Position numbers and translations under genes: made by a program
Notes under the pieces: generated by a model
What the model was told of the DNA's origin: nothing
Databases searched by the model: none
The model's input: only the letters and a program-made list of their open reading frames with translations
From: Polydactylus sextarius
Lineage: Eukaryota > Chordata > Actinopteri > Polynemidae
DNA length: 64,000 nucleotides
Direction: 5' to 3'
Assembly: GCA_016801845.1 (NCBI GenBank)
Contig: CM028912.1
Location: 18,164,001-18,228,000 of the forward strand
Shown: positions 12,576-26,908 of the stretch, piece after piece
Layout: every line of letters begins with the position of its first letter
How positions within the stretch are numbered: position 1 is the first letter of the stretch

Positions 12576-14169
12576 GGTGAGCAACAACAGATGCTTGCCA
12601 TTTTTCAGAAGATATATGCAGTATGAATATGACCCATTTAAAAGAGGAAACCTTTGTTCCAATTAAGTAAAAAAAAAAAAAAAACATTTAGACAAGAATA
12701 AAGCTAAAGAACCTCCTGTAGGTGTTATTTATTAAGAGTTTAAGAGTCAAAACGTCTGCTTTATCAGGGCTGTGTGGGCATGGTGACATCTTTTTTTCTA
12801 AATAACACCTACCAAATTTAAACCAGTGATACAAGCATTGAGAGAAAAACAGAGGGCCTTTTCATAACTGGATTATCATTCATCCTGGGTTATGTGATCT
12901 TAGGTGAACAGCTCTAAGTGCACTAAGATGTATTTGAATGCCTTTTCTCAGTTTGTGACTACTTGAAAAACTAAATTTGCAGTGTTGGTGAGACAAGTAA
13001 GCCTACTGATTATAGACAATTGACCAATCAATGACAACTGGTAGTTCAAGGGCATTACAACCAAACATTGCCTAGTCTTTCTGGTAGACAGAAAGAAGAG
13101 GAAAAAGGAGAAATTAAAAGTCTTAAGAGCCTCTTCCTCGGTGTGTTCCAGGAATACCAAATTGCCCAAGATGCTTGACACACCGGATTTACAGTATAGC
13201 ATTTTGAAATGTTCAATCATCATGGACAAAGTCACATTTGAGAACCGAGGTATCAAGTTGAGTACCAATGAGTATGTACTTCTTATGCAGAGGACATGAG
13301 TTGAGTGGACGATCCTTCTGTGTTGTCCATGACACATTTGCATACACACTGCTAAAACAATGTGGCCTCCGAATGTAGTTTGAGTGATCAGATTTCATTG
13401 CATCATTGTTGCAACTTGGGTGCATTCAAATCTGTATTTAGATTGGCCTACTTGTGAACACATCATCCAAGATGCTTGTCAATTCAAGGTATAAAAAGGG
13501 CCATATATTTCCTATGTGAAATTACCAAATCTCTTCTAACTTCTGCATAAAATAGTGTATTTGTTTTGACAATTATAATAATAATGATTATATATTACAG
13601 ACATTGTGTTTCCACTCAAAACCTCTTTGTACCTGAATGTGGATAACCAGTAACATATGAATGTACACCCTCTGCAAGACTGAAAACCCATTTATAAATT
13701 TGTCAAACTGCCAAATGTCTGTTTTAGTATGATAAAGTCTCCTGTCTCAGTCATTTCCAGTATGTTTAATTGCTCTATGTTTATACTTCTACAGTGAACA
13801 AGTGTCTTTTTGTAAATTGTTAAATTTCATTTTGTTTTCCAACATATTTCACTTATGCTTCAACAAATGTTCTTATTTCTAACTACTTTGCCAACTTCTG
13901 CTAAAAAGTAAATACATTTTTCACAGTCAAAAAAATGTCTTAGTTTATGATGATGCATGACATTAGAGACCAACAAGTACCCATACATCTGACTTGCATC
14001 TCACTGTTGCATTATTACATTGTCTGAGTATTTACACATTTTATAATGTATTTCTTTTTTATTTTTATTTTTACTTTTCACCCACCATCAAACCACAACA
14101 TTTGACAAAAATTGAAATGATGGGATCCAACAAATAACATAAAGGATGTCACACAACAAACATTAGTAT

Positions 14170-14906
14170 TAGGGGTGCAACAATACACAAAATTCACAGT
14201 TCAGTTCGGTTTTATACTTAGTGTTACATAGTGTCACGGTTCGATATTTTTTTGGTATAAAAAAGAGAAATTTCCATGCTTTTTCAAACTTGTAGTTTAT
14301 GCAATTATTATAAACATTTGTTTCAACTCAAAATGATCACAAGGTTTCATTTATAATGATCAATGTGTGGCGGCCCCCATAGAATTGACATTGAGTGCAA
14401 CAAACTATTTAATTTAGTTTTTCCAACATTAAACACAACGATAAAAATAAACAGAAAGTTCTGTTTTCTAGCTCCCTCTCCCTCTTTCTCACATGCACAC
14501 ACTCTGCAGTTCTGCAGCGTGTAGTTTATGAAGCCACGCAGAGAAGACAATCGGTAAAGTCCGTCCCGTCCCCGTCCCGTCAGTGATTGGGGTCTTACCC
14601 TCGTGGAGACACAGACACTGGAACCAAGTGAGACGACGTTCCTGAAAAGTTCCCGGCCCCTAAATGTTACCAAACTTACTTGGTGGAAACACGGCTATTG
14701 AATGTGAGCAGTTGAGTTCATCTGCGCTCGACAATGCAGCCTAAGGCAGAGTAGTCGAGTGCAGATCCACTGAGCTTTCAGCACAGAGCGCACAGTCACA
14801 AGTTGATAAAATAAATATAAAATTAGGTATTGTTAAATTTATAGCGTATCGAACTGACCACTGTATCGAATGGTTCGATACAGATACACGTATCGTTGCA
14901 CCTCTA
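14170..14906. mobile_element. hAT-like non-autonomous element, copy 2 (composite)
   Basis: The ends TAGGGGTGCAACAATAC and, inverted, TAGAGGTGCAACGATAC form a terminal inverted repeat. The flanks ATTAGTAT (14162-14169) and ATTAGAAT (14907-14914) are an 8-bp target duplication with one mismatch, diagnostic of hAT-type insertion. There is no transposase frame. The centre, 14352-14695, is homologous in reverse orientation to 3059-3384, yet the outer ends differ from those of that element. Either one element inserted into another or both captured the same core. Confidence 0.78.
14352..14695 (-). repeat. Core shared with the element at 3059-3384
   Basis: Read on the minus strand it begins CCGTGTTTCCACC and contains GAGGGTAAGACCC, then a CGGGAC-rich stretch, then AAACTACACGCTGCAG, and ends GCCGCCACACATTGATCAT. 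The same blocks occur in the same order on the plus strand at 3059-3384. The similarity stops at the same point in both copies, just after GATCATTATA. Confidence 0.82.
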
Positions 14907-15289
14907 ATTAGAATATCATCAGCATACATATCATGTCTTTTAAAGTTTTTTCGGTTGTTGCGCTTTTATTTTGATTTTTCCATTTCAGCTATACTCCATG
15001 CATATTTATTAATTGATATATAATAATTTAAAAAGACTACTTTCCACAATGAGTGGTGACAACAGAAAAGAGGAAACTACTCATACAATCAACAAAACGA
15101 ATGCTTGCCATTTGTTTTCTAAAGTGGAATTAATGAAATGGAGTTGACCATTACCCTGGCTCCATGTAAATCATATGGTTAAGTTGTTATTAATGTTACA
15201 CAAGTGTAGTACTTACCCTGTCCAGACAGAGGCTTCCAGTGTTATTTTATGTGACCTCAATGTGACTACTCTCCCTTTTATTGTCTATT
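14907..15289 (+). other. Intron end before the Kazal exon
   Basis: AT-rich sequence with no recognised feature until the acceptor tract. Confidence 0.7.
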
Positions 15290-15331
15290 TCTTACCTGTT
15301 TCTCCTTGTTTTTCTCTTCTTCTCTCTGCAG
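15290..15331 (+). promoter_or_regulatory. Splice acceptor and polypyrimidine tract of the Kazal exon
   Basis: About 40 bases made almost entirely of C and T, ending in CTCTGCAG, directly precede the first codon of the exon. This strong acceptor fixes the exon start at 15332 and shows that the open frame further upstream is intronic. Confidence 0.85.
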
Positions 15332-15461
15332 TGCAACAATGACTATGCCCCAGTGTGTGGCTCCAACAATCAGAACTACCAGAACGAGTGTTTCCTGCGC
15401 AGGGATGCCTGCAAGCAACAGTCTGAAGTACTTATTATGTCAGAGGGAGCCTGCCCTGCTG
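15332..15461 (+). CDS. tmeff2: tmeff2 internal exon encoding first Kazal/follistatin domain
   Basis: This exon encodes 43 full codons plus one base, beginning CNNDYAPVCGSN and ending SEGACPA. Cysteines at exon residues 1, 9, 20, 27 and 41 give five of the six of a Kazal domain; the first is expected in the preceding exon. The segment VCGSN, then YQNEC, then AC is the Kazal core. The exon follows a long pyrimidine tract ending in CTGCAG and is followed by GTGTGT, so it runs from phase 0 to phase 1. I recognise the product as tomoregulin-2, a transmembrane protein whose follistatin modules face outside the cell and are linked to modulation of TGF-beta/activin-family and EGF-receptor-family signalling. 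The paralogue tmeff1 is the main alternative; KQQSE here and the third exon favour tmeff2. An open frame starts upstream at 15281, but that part is intron and acceptor tract. Confidence 0.96.
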
Positions 15462-18400
15462 GTGTGTACATTTATGTTATAGCACTTACACATATGAATG
15501 CTCTCACACACATTTGAGCACAGATATGACCCTCTACAGCCAACACTGGACACATATACACACAGATGAAAATAAAATACTCAAACCACAGAGGTATCTG
15601 TGCAAACTGCAAAGGATACAATGTGAATATATAAGGGAGCTTCATAATACATTTAATCTAATTTCAACACTGTACATACATCAGTATATGTAAATACGTT
15701 TAATAGACAGGATCCAGTAATTACTGACTGATACATTACTTCAAAGGATTAACAAAAACAGGTATAATGAAAAAAAAAATTGCTGGAGGTGACAGACTGA
15801 TGTAATTTTCTAAAGTTTAATGTAACAAGCACAATTACAACATTAGCAGCAAGTATTTTCAATGAACAGATGAAGTTTCATCATAACGCACACGAGAAAA
15901 TGAAGACAGCATTTGGCCACGAGGCCTGTTGAGCAACAAGGATGTTAAACAAGTTAATTATACAGTCAATTTAAATTCTATGTGTTGAACAGAAAGGAGA
16001 AGAAGGCGTGACAGCTGTGACCTTTCATTATGTAATGTTTAAATAATGTCACAAGGCATAAAATGTAAATAATTCTGCTTTTCTGCTTGTGCCACATTGT
16101 CAAAGGTAGTTACTGTAACACTGTTGCCAAGAGGCAAGATCAACAAAGCAGAAAATTGAATGACTGAATCACACATCATCGTGATGGCCATTTCTTTTTT
16201 TATGGTTTGTGTTGATATTTATTACCTTATCTCCCTTAAAGAGTATTTCAATTAATGGTGTAGATTCTAGTGAACCAGCATGCATTTTTCAACTGTATGA
16301 TTAATTTCTAGAAACCATAGAATATATTCAGAAATTAGAAATATTAGAAGAATTATGGTGCCCATAGCTTTATATTCTTATACAAAGTATTCACAAAACA
16401 ATTTCACAACATATTTTATATTTTCTGAAGGCCTTTTAATTTTTTGAATTTGATTTAATGACACAAAGAGACCTGCAGCTTTTAGCCCCCATTGTAGCAG
16501 CAATGCTCTTTTATTATGAAGCATTTCCACCATAAACATGTTCACAACTTTAAAACTGCTCTTTATTCAGATATTTTAATATTTTGTTTTGTGACCAAGT
16601 AAAACTGAAAATATTACCTGCAGCCTCATTGCGTGTTTAGCGTGCGACTTAGCATGCTAGCACAATCAATTAAGTAATTATGAAGTATTACCTACTAAAA
16701 ATCAGCATGTTAATATTGCATGATGGCATTAGCATGATTTGGTTCAATCTTTTAGCATGAATGTATTATTTGTGAGGGTACATATCTTCAAATTCCTAAA
16801 AGAAAAAATAATAATTCCTCACAAGGGCAAACTCCTCTGAGTCATGTCATGGAATAAAGAGGCTTTGACTTGTGTTTTATCTTGTTATAAATTATCCCCA
16901 AAATATGTAGGGAATGCCCCTTTTATATGACCAACAACTTTTATTGAGAGAGTGTTTCTTCCCTTTCCCTTGATGACATCGCCTATTGTTTTCATCTTAC
17001 AAGTGGCTGAAAAGAAAAAAAGCACTTGCTGTAATTATCTAACATAATTGGGATTACTGTTTGCTGATATAGTTTGGTGTTTAAGCTGCTGAGTGGGCGT
17101 CTTCACTTGGAAAAGGTCAGGCACTTCATTAGCCATGTTGTGGAGGCCATTAGCGCTTCTCACAGTATGCAGTAGTGTAGAGGTAAAGATTCTTGGTCGT
17201 AAAAGGCTTGGGAATGGTTCTATTAAGCCACACTTTAGGTATTAGTAGAAAGAAGATCCTACACAATCTCTTTATATCACAAGCTGTGACTGCTTTAATT
17301 AAGACCATTGTAGATTCACATCTTGCCATGAATTAACATATCATGTACCAGCACCTTAACATAGCTACAGTCTGTGAATTTTCTATCCACTGATTTATCG
17401 TCTCTGGTTGTAATATTATTTCAGTTTATCTTATAACTAGTCCAAATACATGAGTACTTTAGTATACTGTAATCAAAGTAGAGCTTTGGCAATTACTGAG
17501 TCATAATGTGTTCATGAATGAGTGAATCCACAGGCAAGGTGATGTCTTAGATATATGTGAATCACTACTTAAGGCCAAATAGCGTTGTTGGCTCCAGTTG
17601 AACAGGCGCTGACTCAGTTACCCCCACTGACAGGCAGCCAGCAGAAGTCCATTAGGCCCTTGAATGGGTACAGGGCTGCAGAGGGAACATGTGGAGATTG
17701 AGGTGGAAATGTTACTGAAGTAACAGTAGTGGTGTCTGTGTGGCAGTCAGCAGGGCTGTGCATAGTCACATGAAATGCCCAGCCTCTTTCTCTCTCTAAA
17801 TTGCTTGTTTGTGGCTTGTATGTGAGGCCCCTTTTTAAGACATGTGATTGTCTAAGCTAGTGTGTGTGATATGGATTTGTGTATCTTTTTTGAAAGAGAA
17901 TGAGATAAAGGTCCCCTTTCATTCATGTAACAAGCTGTATGTTTGAGAACTTAATTCGGACAAGGATGTTTCTGTGGTGGAGTCCTCTGATAAACAAACC
18001 ATGACAGTGCTTCTATACACTCTGTTCAGTGTCTCGAGTTACACTCAGATGTACACTTTGTCAACAGCAAGGCAGTAAATAAGTATACTTTAATGCCTCT
18101 GTTTTGGTTTATTACATCTTTTACTCTTTTAGTAGTATAAGGCAGTGATGTTAATGTTGCATGTCACATGTAACAGCCACATTTATGGTTGTAATGTCAT
18201 AATTTCAAGTAATGCTGTTGTTATAAAGCAGACAAATTGGGTGTGAAAGACTGAAAAGAAAGACAAATGGTGCAGTGACCCCTAAGAGACTGGAAAAAAA
18301 ACATTCACGCTCCAGTGAACCAAGAAAAAAATAATAATAAAAGAAAACTATGATTAATTAAAATATATAAACCTTCAACTATTACATGATTAACCTGATT

Positions 18401-21400
18401 GAGGTACCTTGGGACATTTCAGCTTTTAAGACCAAATAACAACGGTAGTAAATTAGATTCTGCATTCACAAAGGCAAAAGGAGTCAGTGATAATAGTAAA
18501 AAAGTTTTTTTGCTGGTAAATTTGCTGGTAAATAAACATAATGGAATTATGGACATTGTAAAGAAAGATGTATAAAGTAGGTGTTACAAATGCTTGTTGT
18601 TTGTTTGAAAGTTCATTATATGAGCTTGCTGTGTGGGAGCTGTCTTATATAACCAAGTGTTAACACCCAAACCTTTCATGTGGAAAAGTATTGCAGGCAG
18701 CTTCTACTTCTGAAGTGTTTCCTCTCTGTTCTCTTCTCACCATTCGCCATTTAGTTGATACCCTCAGCAAAGCTAACGTAAAATGAGTGCGGCAGTGGAA
18801 TACGTTAAAATATCTTGGACAGCAGTGATAGCAGCACCTACACAAAGACTAAGGAATGAAAATGTCAAAACTATTTTACACAAACCGTACTGCAGCAAAG
18901 CTTTCTCTTTCTCTCCATTGTTCACCCTCCCAGTCTCTCCCTGTCCTGCTTCCCATTTCCATCTTCCAGAATCCCATTAGCAGCAACAGTACACAGTGTA
19001 ATGGATATATGTCAGCCCGCCACTGCCAGTGTGTGTTTCCCTTGCCGGGATGAGAGATATCATGAAACAGGCATCTCTGGGGAAAAACTTTGTGAAAGAA
19101 AATCTAGATGTGGTGTTTATAATGTAACTTTAACTCTCCACTCCTTGTATTATTGGAATAGTGTCAAGAAATAAAAAATAGCAGCGTAGGTTTGTTATTA
19201 TTGAGAAAACAATCTCTTCACCACATCTATTTGATGCTTCTTTTTTTTTTTCAGAATCACATGATCTTCATCAGCAGATGGAGTTTATAGAGGTTTCATG
19301 TTTCAATTTGAATTCAAGCTTTGATTTATTTATAAACTAAAACAATAAAAGATGAAGCTGAGTAGAGTCTATACAAGTTGACCTTCTGTAGGTTAGATCA
19401 ACAACGTTACTAATTTATTAACATATTTTTATTAACATAGAATATTAATTATTTCAAATTTAGACAAGAGCCAATTTTATCGTTGACGTGAACAAAACCT
19501 TGAATGCTCTGTAAAAAATTTTTTTGAACAAAGTTTTGAACATTTATTACTTCATCATAAGAAGATCATGTAATTAAATAAAAAAAAAGCTCAAAAGAAC
19601 AAGCTTGAAAGAAGACAAAGTCAAGAATTCAAGAAATTAAGAAATATGAAAAGCATTTTTTTTTTTTTCTGAGATGAATTTTAGTATTAATTTCACTTCA
19701 AATCAGAAAAAAATCTCAGAAGATGTTTTGAGAAGACAGCTCAGATGCTGCCATGAAGGATATATAATAGTTTCTAGCCCCTGCTATACTCCATTGAGTA
19801 CTGAACTGGACTTACAATATTCTAATGTTTTTCTATCATTGAGGTCAGTTAGATCCCAGCAAATTTAAAACCCCAGAAAATTATCGTAGTTAAAATTGTT
19901 TCCCCCAAATTAACTCCTCCAGTCATCCAGAATATTTGAGACACAACTATGGAAGAACATGATCAGCTTCTTATTACATCCCATATTTCATTGTTAGATG
20001 AGGCAACCTCTAGTGACCGTGGTAATTATGACATGAGTAAGTCTGGTCTCCTAGTAAAAGGAATGACAAAGTCCACAATGAGGGGGAAATGGCAGTGAAT
20101 GAATGAGTCAACAAAATACAGGACTTTCTCCCTTTTAAAAGCAGTATTCTACATTGTTTCTTTCATCTGCAGCTTTTGCCTTGTTTTCATCAAAGAAGCT
20201 CTTCTGTTCTGTTGTTTCTGTTTCTGTCTTGAAATCTTGATGAAGCAAGATCTTCCATAAGCTTACATTTTGTGTTGATTATCATATCTATGACAACAAA
20301 TGTTGAGTGCACCAGCCATTGTGGAGTGATATTTCAGGAGATGCTCCTCTGGGACATAGCAGATCTATATTGTTGTTCAGGATGGAGGACTTGCTGGAAA
20401 AATATGCAACTCTCCATTAAATCTCACTGATTGTTCCAAAATTGGAAAGAAAGGTCTTTGTGTTTAAGTGGTTGAAATTGTTTCTATTTCATATTGTTTT
20501 TTGTTTTCTTATTTCTATTACCAAGGACAGTGACATGTTTTGTTTTATGGTTGGGGTTAATTTGACTCCTTATCATCTTCATATCAGTAATACCCATTTA
20601 TCAGTTAAGAACACATGACGGTTCCTCATTTGCCAAAAGCTATAAAAAGCTAATTTGAGCCTTTTTGTCAGGGATATTTCTTTCTGCGTCTAGTGAAGCA
20701 GAAGGTACAGTCCAGTCTAGTCTGTACCACCATGCAAATGATATGCTGACAGTGTGTGTGTCCGTGTGTGTGCAAGCACCTCGCAGATGTCTGTCTTGCA
20801 CAGGTGTTACCAGTCTTAGCTGTTTCTGTAGGGACAGGCCTGGTGCCTGCCATATTTCACTGCAAGCAAGAACCATATTTCCTTACCCACTTGGCACAGG
20901 AAATATCAAAGTTTGTCCTTTGAACTATCATCAGTTTCTCGCACTGCCACGGGCACGGTTATGTTCAAACCCTGAGGCACAGGGAAGGTCTTTGAACATT
21001 TTAAATTTACATGTTGTAGTGACCTCACGGCTGTCCAAAACAGCAAAACAAATGTGTGTAAAACTGACCCCAAAGAAAACAATAAAACATTCATGATAAT
21101 TTTAAATCATGTTAATTATTTATGTGGAGACATTAAACAGTGTCTCATTGGGAAGAGATTAAGAGCATTCAGACACCAAACTCAGCTATAGTTATAAATG
21201 AAATGAAATGTTTTTCACATTGTCTGTGTATTCCCTGTGTATATCTATGATTGCGACCTATCTTGTTGATTACCAGTTAGATCAAACCAAACAGCCACCT
21301 GACAGCACAGTTTCATGTGTTTATATTGACCATCTTGATTCCTGAGGCCAAGCAGACAGACTTTAGAGTCTGCTGTCATCCCAAACAGTAAACAGGAGGC

Positions 21401-24400
21401 CTGCCGAGTTGCCAGTTTCATGCTAAATGACAGCTCAGAGGCATAGACAAATATGATATGATAGCATTGCCTGCAATTACTTGTCCCCAAGGAAAAACAT
21501 CTCGTAATGGCTGCCATAGCAAAGTGTGTATATTATATCACAGAGCTTTATGTTTGTGACATTACACAAAGTGGGCTATTTTAGGCAATTATTGATTTTG
21601 ACAGTACAACATCTGCAAGGCGACAAACTGAATTTACTCCTCTTTTATTCAAGTTAATTCCAGTCTTTAGTAGCTTTATGTCTCAGTCAACAGATAAGCG
21701 ATTTCTGATTTAGAGGTCGATAACCAGGAAGAGCTCTCAGTGGTACGAAGCCAGTGAAAGTTGATTAGCACAAGCTGGTACCACTTCTTTATCACGGCAA
21801 ACGCTAGTCCAGCACAGTGAGGAGCAGTTAAGCATCAGCTCGGCAAAGCAAAAGAAAGCCAAAGCAGTCTATGTTCCCCAAAGGAGAGAGTTAAACTAAG
21901 GGAAGTGCTCATGTAGCGTTTTCCAACTCACACAGCGAACAGTATAACTTCCAGGAAGTCGTTAAATGAGAAGGTGGCAGAGGGTTTAATTGACACATTG
22001 TTAAAATGTTGATGATATGCTTAATCACTGCTTTGTGTGATTGCGATGCCTGAGCGCTGACAGATGACACAAGCCATATGTTTGGCTGACGACTGAAGGA
22101 GTACAGTCTGAATGAGAGTCAGCCAGTGTTTTATCAGAGGGGAGCTATGCAGAACTCTACCCTGATGACACTAATGCAGTAGACACCCTACTGCATCAGT
22201 GAGGTGAGTTTTACATGTGGCACAACAGAACCTCACATGCGGAAATTATCAATATATTATTTAATGTTATGATAATGTAATATTTATATTATTGAATTTT
22301 GGAAACTATTTCATAGTTAAAGGCCTCAAAACAATTTCCTCAATTTTACTGATATTGATGGTTGTGCTAAAGTTAGAATCGCTTTATTTGTTCTACATCA
22401 GAGTTTTTAATGTTTATGTTTTTCTCCAAGCTCCTGCCATCTCAGTTGGAAGAAGGCAATCTCACACGCTTCCTCTCATCAATCAGGATCTGGCAAAAGT
22501 TGAATCAAAACCTGACGACAGTCGTGTGGTGATTTGCATGCTGCCCAGCAACTCCAAATCAAATCTGATTAAAGCACAGTCCTGATGAAGAAGATTATCT
22601 TCAGTTTCATTTAAACCCGAAATAAATAACACCCAACATGACTATTGCCTGATGAGTAATAAGCTTTTAAGATTTTTAAAAGATTTTATTAATCACTAAG
22701 TTGTGGTTCGGGTTTGAAAGCTAAAATACAAGTGTAAGGTTAAAGAAAAAAATTTAATTATGGTCTGTGATGGCATGTCTTCCATGGCTCTATTAAAAAA
22801 AAAAAAAAAAATGATGAAAAAAAAAAAACTCCACACATCCTTCCCACATCGCTACACAAAGGGTGCAGTATTTCCTCCACTGGCACTGTGTGTAATTAGT
22901 GTCATGCAGAATCTTCAAGTATGAATGTAATTTCTACAGACACTGAGTTGGTTGAGACTGTGAACCTGAAAACTACTCTCCAGTAATTTCTGGCATACTG
23001 TAGCGGAATATAATCACGTCAACACATCCCATGGGCCATCTGTTCTCTAGAGAAAGCTATTTGGTTAGTAAGATGGTTAAAGTTCTCACTAAATCCTGGC
23101 TTCCACCAACCTCTGGTCAGTAGATTAAAAACCTTCTGTTCCCTACTGAGCTGATATGACGGTTCTATCAAACTCTCTGTCTGTTTCTATCGAGCTTTAA
23201 TTGAGACTTTTTCTTTTTGCATCTATTGAAATTATTCTCCAACAGAGTGTGGTGCCTTAAAAGCCACAACATCACAAATCAGACTCAGACATGAGACTTA
23301 AATGTGAATACACCTCAGCTCTGTATCACAAAATATGAGGAAATTAACACAGACTGGTTGCATGTCAAGTAAATAGTTGAGGATTAAAAGGTTTTGCACA
23401 GAGAGTGAGGTAGTGCTGCCATAATGATCTGTGAAAAGTGTCCTTTGTAATCATTCTTACACGACTTCTTACAATAAGATATTGTTGGCATCATATCTGC
23501 TGCTTAAGTCGAAGTTTCAGAGCTCATTTATAGTTGAAGTTGTGCTTGTTATTGCACTTACATGCAGTGATGCCTGCCTCTGCTGTAAGTGTTAATGACA
23601 GTTTTCATAAGCTTCTCTCTTCTGCAAATCAGTTACTGGAAAACTCGAAAAACAAATCACCTCAGTCTGTTGTCTCCTACCGATCTCACTCTTCAGTGCC
23701 TTTCAAAGACTAAAACTGTCTATTGTTTCTTCTTTGAGACTCTTCATTTGGCCGACACGACAGTAAAAAGACAGGCTGTGCCGATCTCCCTTGCCATTTT
23801 GTTCTATTTTCTAACGCCAGTCTTTTTCTCCTCAAACCTCTGCCCTTGCACAGATACTAAAGGTTTTTATTGATCTTTTGTGAACCCCTTCTGACATGAG
23901 CCTGATCCTTCAAGCTATACGCCTTTTCATGAAACACAGCGCATTCAGTGTCCCACGTGTAGCAGCATCACTGAAATTCTGCAGATTGAAAACAAGGAAA
24001 GACAGTACAATGTAGCACATAGATTTTTTTTTTCTAACATTAAAGACGCCCAGAGGAGTTCTTGTTGCAAACAAACAAAAGAAAGTTTCTATATACATTC
24101 AGAGTTACTCATCAAAAACTAAAATATTTGTGGGTATTCTTAGGGTTTAACAAATGTAGGTATCTACCTCATTACAAAGTTTTTAGTGGAACTGTCTTTT
24201 AAAACATTTCTGACCTGAAACCTTGAGGACATGCAAACTGTGTGGCCTTGAAGGACATCATAACAGTATCAAATAGTGTTTCTGCTGTGAGTGTTTAATT
24301 CCCCACTCGTTCATTCATTACGCTGCAGTTACACCAAAATATGCTTCTGCTTTATTTCACTGAAAAATGAGCTGATGTGCATTTGCTTCATCTCATAAAT

Positions 24401-26908
24401 TGATTTTGTCTCGTTCACCTCGTGCAGATTTCAGCCCGGCATGAGCTGGAAATGCACCTGTGAAATTCAACATGTTTGAAGAGGAAGTGACTGACCTCTA
24501 GCTCAGGGAGGACTAACAGAACTAATACTTTATTGAGATGATGATTGTTGTTGTGACTGTAACAACAAGAATCTCAGTAGGTGTATTGTTGTTTCTTTGG
24601 TTTATTACCTCTCCTCAGGAACAAGCTACTTCCTGAGAATCCATTTTGCACAAAGACTGTATACAGAGCACATATTTACTTACATTACATACAGTAGAAC
24701 GATGAAATATATACAACAAAATCACCATTACATCAAACTTGACAAATACAGACAAGCTGGAGACAGTTTTGTGGGGATAGGTTTCAATACATGGCTGTTT
24801 GTTTTCACAGAACTCATGCTACATAATGTGAGCTCTTCACAACTGAACTTTTATATGAGTAAATAATCATCTTTGAATATGGATATGATTGTTTTAATGA
24901 ACACAGGTTTGGATTAAGGTTAATTTGAGTTTAAAAATACCACCGCTCGTATTATTTGTAAGTTCAAAGTGTTTTCATGAATAAACTCATTTATAAAAGA
25001 GACTTATTGTTAATTTACTGAGCATGTCAGTAAACGTTTCACAGACTACATGTTTGTTTGTCACCAAAAATATCTGATTCTTCAGAACAATATCCACTTG
25101 TGGAGACTACATAATGATTAAAGTGTGTTTCACTTGTGTTTAACCACTGGACAAGGTTGAGGGAAGGATTGTGGTTTGGTTTTTGAAAAAAAAAAGGTCA
25201 AAAGCTGACAGTGACTGTAAACAACAGTTTATTTACATTTAGGCTAAACCACCATCTTACCCTGACATTAATCAAAGTCATTCTGTTGTCTAAACCACAT
25301 TCTGTGGATCAGTTCTGGTCTGACTGTGGCTTCACTAACTGTACAGTAACACAACCCTCTTGTTTCACTCAGTGCCTCGGTTTAAAGTTTTTATGAGCAA
25401 CTTACTCCTTCCCTTTATCTGATAAATCAACCCTAAAACAAATGAGTCTCTCGTCTGTTCACACAGGATCCAATCACTAATCACCGTCCTCCTTTTTCCT
25501 TCGCTTAGCTGCTCTCAGCACCTGATACTCAGACATCACCTTCTCCGGCACCATCAAGGCTCCAAATAAAAGCCAACTGATGGCAGTCGAGGGGGTTGTA
25601 ATGCTGACTCATCCTCATAATCAAGTTTTGGCCTTTAGAAATTTACTCAACATTTCACTGACAGCACGCTGCATGCATAAATTATAGATAATTTGTCTTA
25701 AAATTACCATGTGTAGAATGTTAAAGCTGTGAGTAGTATCAAAAGACTGGTTCAGTTTACATGTTGTATTCAGAGCTTCTGTAGGTTGATAGGGATTGTA
25801 ACATTCATAGCATGTATCACAGATTAAGGCTGAGTTTAATAGTAATATTAGATAAATAACAACAAAAGTGTTGTTAAGTGTTTAAATTGATTAAATAAGA
25901 AAAACATGCAGGATGTTACATATAAAAGTTTGCTACAACTATAATATCAAAAGACTGAAATAACCAGAAGTAATTTTAAAAAATATCAGCCAAACAAAAG
26001 AAAAAAATGGATTTTAAATTTGTCTTGCTTATTAAATTTAACTTTAATTCTGCAGTCAGTTCCACTCCACTGATTATATTCAGACTTTGACAGGTTGCTT
26101 TGAGACTTACTTTCCCCCTGGCGTAGCTGACCGTCTGCTGCGCTGACCTCAAAGACTCATCATACTGCAGACATGTTTTTTGTCCCAGAAGAAATGTATT
26201 TTATTGAACCAAAAGCTTATGTCATGAAAGTATCAGTGTCAGGACAGCTTGCTGCTCAGACTCCATTTGTTGCCGAGCCATAATGGCCCAAAAAAGCCTT
26301 CTCACTTGGGTATTCATATGGAGCTGAGCTATTATCCCCCTTTGGTCCTCTGAGAACCTGCGTGTGCTCCGGCCCCGTGTGCTTTAGCAGATCACTTTAT
26401 GCCGTGGCTCAAGTTACACGGAGGCTTTTCTTCGAAGTGCTCATCAGTATCCCTTTCACAGCCATATTGTTAAACAATTCAGTAAGCCTAGTGTGTTTGA
26501 GAGAGCTTTACACAGGGTCAGTGGAAAGCCAGTCGCTGAGTCACTGACACACCAATGAGTGGAAACAGAGCCCCCCAACATTCAAAGGTCCACAGCTGGA
26601 GGTAAAGTCATCAATGCAGTGTTGTAGAATGAAGATGCATGATGCTCAAAGCCACAGTCTTTCCTTCTTCACACTGGTAGCTTCATTTTTTCTTTACAAA
26701 TCCAACTCTGAGTATCATTTTCTGCATTATCTAAAGAGAAATCTCTCTCATCTCTCCCAATCGCAGCCGCAAGCGCAGTGTGCCTCATATCATCACACAC
26801 AGATATTCAAATAGGCCCTGACGCACACTTAAATATGCGGACGCATGCTCATTCAGCTGATGTCTGTGAGACTCTGCCTAATAACTGTGTTTGTTCTCTC
26901 TTCTGCAG
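15462..26908 (+). other. tmeff2 intron between Kazal exon and microexon (11,447 bp)
   Basis: The intron begins GTGTGT and ends TTCTGCAG. I found no complete transposon or second gene in it. It has only short A/T runs (for example 22795-22811) and scattered AT-rich sequence. Segments at about 17580-17700 and 26090-26350 look less AT-rich and free of simple repeats, so could be conserved non-coding DNA, but nothing in the single sequence proves it. Open frames such as 20665-21096 (143 codons) have no recognisable domain. Confidence 0.8.
22795..22829. repeat. Double poly-A run
   Basis: Two A runs of about 17 and 12 bases are separated by a short ATGATG. Confidence 0.85.

Larger units (their letters stand above)
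3721..14169 (+). other. Upstream intron of tmeff2, middle part
   Basis: No exon recognised. It contains the TG and TA microsatellites, a poly-T run, two long pyrimidine tracts and short SINE/LINE-like fragments listed separately. A 113-codon open frame on the minus strand (5396-5737) resembles nothing I can name. The remainder is AT-rich intronic sequence. Confidence 0.65.

Noticed and set aside
12948..13349. 133-codon minus-strand open frame
   Set aside because: No recognisable family and no coding-like composition; chance frame in intron.
15281..15331. Upstream ATG that would start a 78-residue secreted Kazal protein
   Set aside because: The extra residues are encoded by the polypyrimidine tract and acceptor; the hydrophobic start is an artefact of T-rich intron.
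20665..21096. 143-codon plus-strand open frame with several cysteines
   Set aside because: No Kazal, EGF or other spacing pattern, no splice-site support and overlapping open frames on the other strand.
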